Made by a program: the position numbers and the translations under genes
Shown: positions 59,590 to 64,000 of the stretch, in pieces
Numbering within the stretch: position 1 is the stretch's first letter
Layout: each line of letters opens with the position of its first letter
The notes under the pieces: generated by a model
Databases searched by the model: none
The model's input: the letters and a program-made list of their open reading frames with translations, nothing else
Told to the model about the DNA's origin: nothing
NCBI RefSeq assembly: GCF_900230225.1
Contig: NZ_OCNH01000005.1
Location: forward strand, 62,001 to 126,000
DNA: 64,000 nucleotides
Direction of reading: 5' to 3'
Source of the DNA: Spirosoma fluviale
GTDB lineage: Bacteria; Bacteroidota; Bacteroidia; Cytophagales; Spirosomataceae

Positions 59590-59894
59590 AACCTTTTCCC
59601 TTCGTCCATTACATTCTGATATAAGTCTGTAACCTCATAACGACGTCTTTGCTGTTGAGGCCACACAATGGTACTAATCATCCGACCGCTTTCTAATTGA
59701 ATATCATACAATCGATCAGAAAACTGCCATCTGCGTCCCCCCGACAGGTCGTTATTTGTCAGTACTAAAAAATCCCAGTCTGAATCCGCACGCGCATCGC
59801 CCCGCGCCCTTGAACCGAATAGCCAAACTTCGGCCTGGGGATCAATAGCGCACACTTGCTTCTTTACTTCCTGTAAAAACTGCTCGTCAGTCAT
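59586..59894 (-). CDS. Minimal nucleotidyltransferase (putative antitoxin)
   Basis: A 102-residue MNT-type nucleotidyltransferase with the signature GSRARGDARADSDWDFLVL: GSxxxG and the metal-binding pair DSDWD. It starts MTDEQFLQEVKKQVCAIDPQ. In characterised systems such proteins AMPylate the cognate HEPN toxin. It has an ATG 16 bases after the long palindrome and starts the MNT-HEPN-serS transcript, whose promoter must lie in or near that palindrome. Confidence 0.9.
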   Translation of the reverse strand: MTDEQFLQEVKKQVCAIDPQAEVWLFGSRARGDARADSDWDFLVLTNNDLSGGRRWQFSDRLYDIQLESGRMISTIVWPQQQRRRYEVTDLYQNVMDEGKRL

Positions 59895-59910
59895 GGTCGG
59901 AAAGGTTAAT

Positions 59911-59983
59911 TGTTTTGTTGATCAAACTGGTCAAACGCTATATCTTGAAGATATGGCGTTTGACCAGTTTGATCAACAAAACA
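59911..59983. repeat. 73-base near-perfect palindrome without loop
   Basis: The arms 59911-59946 (starting TGTTTTGTTGATCAAACTGG) and 59948-59983 are complementary over 36 bases with one G-T position and a single base (G, 59947) between them. It lies between the lysC stop (59999) and the MNT start (59894). It probably ends the lysC transcript and can extrude as a cruciform. Confidence 0.92.
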
Positions 59984-59998
59984 TCTCAGAACGCAAAG

Positions 59999-61339
59999 TT
60001 ACACCGAAAACAATCCGTCGTTCAAGGCATTCAGCGCGTCGGACTTGTAACGGCCGTGAACGAGCAGCGACAGGTTACTTTCCGTGCCACCGTATGATAC
60101 CATACGAATCGGGATGTTTTTCATGGCGTTGAACACCCGAACGGCAACCCCTTCGTTATCCGCACTGAAATTGCCCACCACGCAAATAATTGTCTGGTCA
60201 TAGTCAGGTTCTTCGAGCGTACAGAAGGTGTTGAGTTCGTCGGTGATCTCCTGAATCCGTTCGGTATTATCAATCGTTACCGAAACCGAAACCTCGGATG
60301 TCGTTATCATGTCGACCGGTGTTTTGTACTTCTCGAAAATTTCGAAAATACGACGCAGAAACCCGTAGGCATTCAGCATGCGGGTCGAGTGAATGTACAA
60401 AGCCGTAATGCCGTCTTTAGCCGCAATCGCTTTGAATACCTCTCTGGATGCGGCCGACGCTTCGGGACGGTCGGCGATGAGTGTGCCGGGGGCGGCAGGG
60501 TCCATCGTGTTTTTCAGGCGAACGGGTACACCGAACATCCGGGCGGGGGTGATTGTGGACGGGTGCAGAATCTTCGCTCCGAAATACGCCAGTTCAGCCG
60601 CTTCATCGAAAGTTAGCTCGCGAACGGGGAAGGTATTTTTAACGATACGGGGGTCATTGTTGTGCATCCCGTCGATGTCGGTCCAGATCTGGATTTCTTC
60701 CGCCCGGATGGCACCGCCAATCAGCGAAGCCGTATAATCCGAACCGCCCCGCTTGAGGTTGTCGACTTCGCCCCGTGGGTTCCGGCAAATAAAGCCCTGC
60801 GTAACAATAATTTGCTTGTCGTCGTGAGCAGGCAGCAGTTCGGCGAGTTTCGCTTCCGTGTACTGGATTTCGGGTTCGTTATCGGCGTCGATGCGCATGA
60901 ATTCCAGCGCGGGCAGCAGCGTCGACGGAACGCCTTCCTCGACCAGATACGCCTGGAAAATCTGCGTACTCAGCAACTCACCTTCGGCCACCAGTTCTTT
61001 CTCCTGCTTCAGCGTAAACGGTTTGATGCCCGTCAGCGAGCGGATGAATGAGAATTCGCTGTCCACAATCTTCTGACCAGCCGCTTTCCCGCCGGCGGTT
61101 TTATAAAGCTCGCTCAGAAACGCATCGTAATGCGCTTTCAGCGTGTCGATCTTGGCATGGGCATCGGCATCGTTGTTCGCTTTCAGCGATTCGCCAATAG
61201 CCAACAGCGCATTGGTGGTGCCGGATAAAGCCGACAGGACGACGATCTTACGGGTATCGTCGCTGGTAATCAGAGTACGGATGGAGTGCATACGCTCGGG
61301 CTTCCCGACCGATGTGCCGCCAAATTTCCAGACGTGCAT
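59999..61339 (-). CDS. lysC: Aspartate kinase
   Basis: A 446-residue monofunctional aspartokinase, the first step toward lysine, threonine and methionine. The kinase site is KFGGTSVGKPERM at residues 5-17, followed by KIVVLSALSGTTNALL. RGGSDYTASLIGGAI and WTDIDGMHNNDPRI hold substrate and Mg-ATP residues. Two ACT domains at the C-terminus (about 310-446; ITALYIHSTRMLNAYGFLRR and VRVFNAMKNIPIRMVSYGG) suggest feedback control by an amino acid. The length is normal, with no fused homoserine dehydrogenase. Confidence 0.96.
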   Translation of the reverse strand: MHVWKFGGTSVGKPERMHSIRTLITSDDTRKIVVLSALSGTTNALLAIGESLKANNDADAHAKIDTLKAHYDAFLSELYKTAGGKAAGQKIVDSEFSFIRSLTGIKPFTLKQEKELVAEGELLSTQIFQAYLVEEGVPSTLLPALEFMRIDADNEPEIQYTEAKLAELLPAHDDKQIIVTQGFICRNPRGEVDNLKRGGSDYTASLIGGAIRAEEIQIWTDIDGMHNNDPRIVKNTFPVRELTFDEAAELAYFGAKILHPSTITPARMFGVPVRLKNTMDPAAPGTLIADRPEASAASREVFKAIAAKDGITALYIHSTRMLNAYGFLRRIFEIFEKYKTPVDMITTSEVSVSVTIDNTERIQEITDELNTFCTLEEPDYDQTIICVVGNFSADNEGVAVRVFNAMKNIPIRMVSYGGTESNLSLLVHGRYKSDALNALNDGLFSV

Positions 61340-61363
61340 TTTAATGAGTGAATTAGGGAATGA

Positions 61364-61422
61364 GTGAATGATAGAATGAGGAAACGGACTGTGTTATACT
61401 ATTCGCTCATTCTATCATTCAC
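61364..61422. repeat. Inverted repeat of the GAATGATAGAATGAG family
   Basis: GTGAATGATAGAATGAG (61364-61380) pairs perfectly with CTCATTCTATCATTCAC (61406-61422) over 17 bases. It sits between ribH and lysC on the same strand and shares its arm core with the palindromes at 19808-19885 and 25612-25697. Confidence 0.88.
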
Positions 61423-61432
61423 ACAGTCAGAA

Positions 61433-61933
61433 TTAAAATTTGGAGTAAACCTGTTGCTGTAAGCCTAACATTTTAATGGCGGTGATGGCCGCTTCGTCGC
61501 CTTTGTTGCCGTGTTTGCCGCCCGCCCGGTCAATGGCCTGTTGCTGGTCGTTAGGCGTCAGGACGCCGAAGATGACGGGCTTGCCGGTTTTGAGGCTAAC
61601 GTTCGTCAGCCCCTGGGCCACCGCGTGATTGATGTAATCGTTGTGCTTGGTTTCGCCCTGAATAACGCAACCCAGTGCAATAACGGCATCAATATCGTCG
61701 CGTTGAGCAAACCAGAGCGAGGCCAAACTCAACTCATAACTACCCGGCACGTTGCCCCGGATAATGTTTTCGGCCTTGGCTCCGTGAAAAAGCAGGGTTT
61801 GATAAGCTCCCTCAAACAGGGCTTCTGTCACTTCGGTGTTCCATTCCGAAACCAGAATGCCAAACCGGCGATGAGTTATATCGGGTAATTCGTCTGTTGA
61901 AAAGACGCTTAGGTTTTTTAAGTCTGATGCCAT
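61433..61933 (-). CDS. ribH: 6,7-dimethyl-8-ribityllumazine synthase
   Basis: A 166-residue enzyme of riboflavin synthesis that condenses 5-amino-6-ribitylaminouracil with 3,4-dihydroxy-2-butanone 4-phosphate. Its signature segments are FGILVSEWNTEVTEALFEGA, NVPGSYELSLASLWFAQRDD, VIALGCVIQGETKHNDYINH and KPVIFGVLTPNDQQQAIDRA. It normally assembles into pentamers or icosahedra. The TPR gene next to it is a common neighbour in this phylum. Confidence 0.96.
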   Translation of the reverse strand: MASDLKNLSVFSTDELPDITHRRFGILVSEWNTEVTEALFEGAYQTLLFHGAKAENIIRGNVPGSYELSLASLWFAQRDDIDAVIALGCVIQGETKHNDYINHAVAQGLTNVSLKTGKPVIFGVLTPNDQQQAIDRAGGKHGNKGDEAAITAIKMLGLQQQVYSKF

Positions 61934-61935
61934 CT

Positions 61936-62103
61936 AAACCGGGATTTATTTGATTTTAATGATTTCCTTGATTAGCCCGCTAAAGCGACCTTTATAGGAT
62001 TTTTATGATTTCCTTAACTGACCAGTATTCATTGAATATTTGCGAAGGTCCCGCAAATCGAATCATAGTCAGTCAATAAAATCATAAAAATCCAGGTTAA
62101 GAC
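61936..62103. repeat. Imperfect inverted repeat, GGATTTTTATGATT family
   Basis: A block starting AACCGGGATTTATTTGATTT (61937) faces TCATAAAAATCCAGGTTAAGAC at its right end (to 62103), with a partial extra copy near 62000 and an inner hairpin ATTTGCG ... CGCAAAT (62038-62058). It is a diverged relative of the palindrome at 19197-19309. It fills the gap between ribH and the TPR gene's terminator. Confidence 0.65.
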
Positions 62104-62112
62104 AAACAAAAA

Positions 62113-62143
62113 AAAGGACAAAACCGGGTCGGCCTTGTCCTTT
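62113..62143 (-). terminator. Rho-independent terminator of the TPR gene
   Basis: AAAGGACAA (62113-62121) pairs with TTGTCCTTT (62135-62143). On the minus strand a run of eight or more T follows. It is 26 bases past the stop of the TPR gene. Confidence 0.9.
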
Positions 62144-62168
62144 GCTGTATTGATTTGTTCAAGTACGC

Positions 62169-62864
62169 TTACGACTCACCGACCGCTGCTTCAAGTACGG
62201 ATTTATACTTTTTGGCAGTAGGTGCTTCAGCCGATTGATTGTACTTCTCGATGATCTCGTTGTAAGCAGCAATTGCTTTATCATTCTGTTTCGCCTGTTC
62301 ATAGGCAACTCCTAACTTAAGCAGGTAGCCTGGCGAAAAGAATTTGTTTGACTTATAATCAGCCGCTTTCCGATAATGATCGGCGGCTTCGTCAAAGCTT
62401 TTCTTTTCCATATAGGCATCGCCAATGAGTGCATAAGCACGCGCCTGCACCAACAGATCAGAAGAGCTAAACCCTTTCAGATGGTCAATGGCTTCATCGT
62501 ACTTACCTTCTTTCAACAAGCCAAGGCCGGCATAGAATTCGGCCAGGTTACCACCGGGCGTTGACCCGTAATTATCAGCAACAGCTAACAAACCGGGATT
62601 TCGTCCGTCGCCGTTGAGCGCTTTTTTCAATGAATCGGCTTCGAGCTGATAAAGTGAGGGGAACATCTCGACCTGGGCCGTTTCGTCCTGCGTGCTGATG
62701 TAGTACCGATAGCCGAAGAAACCAACGACCAAGAGTACGATGCCGCCAAGGATGCCGAGCACAATATTTTTGTTCTGCTGGAAATAATCACCAACGTCCT
62801 CTAATTTTCCTTCTAATGCGTCTGGATCTTCCAGAAAATCCAGGCCTGGGTTCTTCTTGCTCAT
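62169..62864 (-). CDS. Membrane-anchored TPR protein
   Basis: A 231-residue protein. The N-terminal 33 residues are cytosolic and acidic (MSKKNPGLDFLEDPDALEGK). A membrane helix follows at about 34-54 (VLGILGGIVLLVVGFFGYRY). Several TPR-type helix pairs lie in the periplasm (YAGLGLLKEGKYDEAIDHLK; YALIGDAYMEKKSFDEAADH; KLGVAYEQAKQNDKAIAAYN). The layout resembles YfgM-type TPR proteins. Its direct partner is unknown. The ribH neighbour is conserved in related genomes, to my knowledge, without known functional link. Confidence 0.9.
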   Translation of the reverse strand: MSKKNPGLDFLEDPDALEGKLEDVGDYFQQNKNIVLGILGGIVLLVVGFFGYRYYISTQDETAQVEMFPSLYQLEADSLKKALNGDGRNPGLLAVADNYGSTPGGNLAEFYAGLGLLKEGKYDEAIDHLKGFSSSDLLVQARAYALIGDAYMEKKSFDEAADHYRKAADYKSNKFFSPGYLLKLGVAYEQAKQNDKAIAAYNEIIEKYNQSAEAPTAKKYKSVLEAAVGES

Positions 62865-62943
62865 GCTTTTGCAATTTGGAGTGCAAAATTAGGAATATTT
62901 ACTATCATGGAAAAGGGTATGGGTCAAAAGTTTATGATTCATT

Positions 62944-63174
62944 TTATTCCTGTAGCGCCATATCGCGCACAGCTAATACTTCCGATGATCGAACCGGCCT
63001 GATTTGATGCGCCAGAAGCGTCTCAACGGCCACAGATTCGCCGGTTAACGTCACAAATTCGACTTCAAAGCCTTTCCCTTCATTATAGACAGTTAAAATC
63101 GTGCCAACATCACCTACTCGTAAGCGTCCGTTAGCTGTATCCTCCTGTAAAACAACTAAATCAAACTCATTCAT
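62944..63174 (-). CDS. DUF4926 protein
   Basis: A 76-residue protein of the DUF4926 family. It starts MNEFDLVVLQEDTANGRLRV and contains GDVGTILTVYNEGKGFEVEF and VTLTGESVAVETLLAHQIRP, in line with the usual short beta-barrel-like domain (DVGTVVxVYxxGxxxEVEFxxxxGxT). These small proteins often travel with toxin-antitoxin-like or mobile genes in bacterial genomes, but the function is unknown. It is divergent from the riboswitch unit. Confidence 0.88.
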   Translation of the reverse strand: MNEFDLVVLQEDTANGRLRVGDVGTILTVYNEGKGFEVEFVTLTGESVAVETLLAHQIRPVRSSEVLAVRDMALQE

Positions 63175-63218
63175 ACGTCAATACACTAGTTCGAAACAAA
63201 AACGACCAAGGACGAAAT

Positions 63219-63247
63219 CTTGTTTTGTTAAAATTAAGTTAACTTTG
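63219..63247 (+). promoter_or_regulatory. Bacteroidota-type promoter
   Basis: A TTG at 63220-63222 and TAACTTTG at 63240-63247 match the -33 (TTTG/TTG) and -7 (TAnnTTTG) elements of Bacteroidota, separated by 17 bases. Transcription should start about 63252, just before the TPP riboswitch. Confidence 0.7.
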
Positions 63248-63257
63248 TCCCGCTAAT

Positions 63258-63333
63258 CTTCTAAGGGGTGCCCTAACCTAACGGGCTGAGATTATACCCA
63301 TTGAACCTGCGCGGGTAATGCCGCGAAGGGAAA
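63258..63333 (+). ncRNA. TPP riboswitch
   Basis: The aptamer has the conserved blocks in order: AGGGGTGCC (63264-63272), GGGCTGAGAT (63283-63292), TACCC (63295-63299), TTGAACCTG (63301-63309), CGGGTAATGCCGCGAAGGGA (63312-63331). Thiamine pyrophosphate should lower expression of the downstream receptor. A further hairpin TCACAGA ... TCTGTGA (63339-63357) follows and may be part of the expression platform. Confidence 0.96.
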
Positions 63334-63425
63334 TGAATTCACAGATTGTGTCTGTGAGTAAATACAACCATCATACCTAAAAACAGGTAGGACAGGCCCC
63401 TTGCCTATCGTCATGCTTTTTCGTC

Positions 63426-64000
63426 ATGAAAAAACCGACGACCTATTCTTTTCTTACGATAGCGCTTTTGTGGCTATCGACGTTGCCCGCCTGGGCTCAA
63501 CTCACCATTTTGGGTACTGTCAGCGATGCCGATGGCGGTCCATTGCCCGGTGCTTCTATTGTCCTTACAGGTACGTATAAAGGTACCTTCACGGATGCCT
63601 CAGGCGCTTTTCGTCTGACTAATCTTAAATCTGCCCCCGCATCAATACAGGTATCTATGCTGGGCTATGAAACTAAAAACCAGACGATTGATCCTACTCA
63701 AAACGCTTCATTGTCGATAAAATTATTCAAAACGGCTGTTGCAGTCGATGAAGTCGTTGTCAGTGCTACGCGGGCGAATCAGAAATCGGCCATTGCCTAC
63801 ACGGATGTTACGCGCCGGGATCTTAATAAATTGAACCTGGGGCAGGATATTCCACAACTGCTCAATTTCACGCCATCCATCGTCACAACCTCCGATGCTG
63901 GGGCAGGTGTGGGCTACACAGGCATTCGTATTCGCGGGTCCGATGCCACGCGGGTAAACGTGACGTTGAACGGGATTCCATACAATGATGCCGAGTCGCA
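63426..64000 (+). CDS. TonB-dependent receptor, thiamine-related, partial
   Basis: An ATG at 63426 opens a frame with no stop before the right edge, so about 191 residues are visible. The signal peptide is MKKPTTYSFLTIALLWLSTL plus PAWAQ. A carboxypeptidase-regulatory-like domain follows (ILGTVSDADGGPLPGASIVL), then a TonB-box-like VDEVVVSATR and the start of the plug (TPSIVTTSDAGAGVGYTGIR, IRGSDATRVNVTLNGIPYND). The TPP riboswitch ahead of it suggests it imports thiamine or a precursor across the outer membrane, as known in Bacteroidota. The barrel lies beyond the window. Confidence 0.93.
   Translation, partial: MKKPTTYSFLTIALLWLSTLPAWAQLTILGTVSDADGGPLPGASIVLTGTYKGTFTDASGAFRLTNLKSAPASIQVSMLGYETKNQTIDPTQNASLSIKLFKTAVAVDEVVVSATRANQKSAIAYTDVTRRDLNKLNLGQDIPQLLNFTPSIVTTSDAGAGVGYTGIRIRGSDATRVNVTLNGIPYNDAES

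Noticed and set aside
1..64000. tRNA, tmRNA or rRNA genes
   Set aside because: I looked for conserved T-loop/anticodon patterns in the gene-free stretches and found none I could support.

Overview
The window looks like chromosome from a Bacteroidota bacterium of the Cytophagales, most likely a Spirosoma-like member of the Spirosomaceae. The reasons are a TPP riboswitch in front of a TonB-dependent receptor, a propeller-type sensor kinase, paired ECF sigma/anti-sigma modules with DUF4097-type surface proteins, PD40-OmpA and outer-membrane barrel proteins, and a -33/-7 promoter of the TTG / TAnnTTTG kind. The genus is an inference. I recognise no rRNA, tRNA, CRISPR array, transposase or integrase gene.

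Bases 1-5430 are an accessory region. Six sites of 62-87 bp share one geometry: ACCCAAC, 4 nt, an L box of 7-8 nt, a central segment, a complementary L box, 3 nt, GTTGGGY. The outer boxes match the integron attC consensus (RYYYAAC / GTTRRRY). The L boxes differ between most sites but stay complementary within each, and all six point the same way. Small unknown genes lie between them, together with many copies of a degenerate GC-rich repeat. This looks like an integron cassette array (CALIN-like). No integrase is in view. A 45-bp-arm hairpin ends the region.

Bases 5.4-27.1 kb are mainly housekeeping and stress genes: a divergent S24-peptidase repressor and Y-family polymerase pair sharing a palindromic operator, pirin, Fpg, a coiled-coil membrane protein behind a possible structured RNA, a lipoprotein plus transglutaminase pair, a PD40-OmpA protein, a UvrD/PcrA helicase, a first sigma/anti-sigma/DUF4097 operon, a DUF985 cupin, TpiA, a PDZ aspartyl protease, a PhoR/PhoB-like two-component system, an AI-2E family permease, a Lon-N-domain protein and a cysteine hydrolase.

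Bases 27.3-49.2 kb carry a thioredoxin-fold/TPR protein, a second sigma/anti-sigma/DUF4097 operon extended by two outer-membrane barrel genes, PrmA, a 1686-residue exported protein of unknown function, a CPBP membrane protease, a GMC oxidoreductase, a 1261-residue propeller histidine kinase, a secreted alpha/beta hydrolase and a Tat-exported Gfo/Idh/MocA oxidoreductase.

Bases 49.2-64.0 kb hold a decayed HicBA toxin-antitoxin pair flanked by a real SNF2 helicase gene and a 3' remnant of a second SNF2 copy, then a membrane protein, a TrpD2-like transferase, LhgO, Dps, a MNT-HEPN pair running with 1 nt spacing into serS, aspartate kinase, RibH with its usual TPR neighbour, a DUF4926 protein, and the riboswitch-controlled receptor that leaves the window. 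Almost every gene end from 5 kb onward carries a long near-perfect palindrome. Several belong to recurring families, and one supplies the stop codons of both converging genes.
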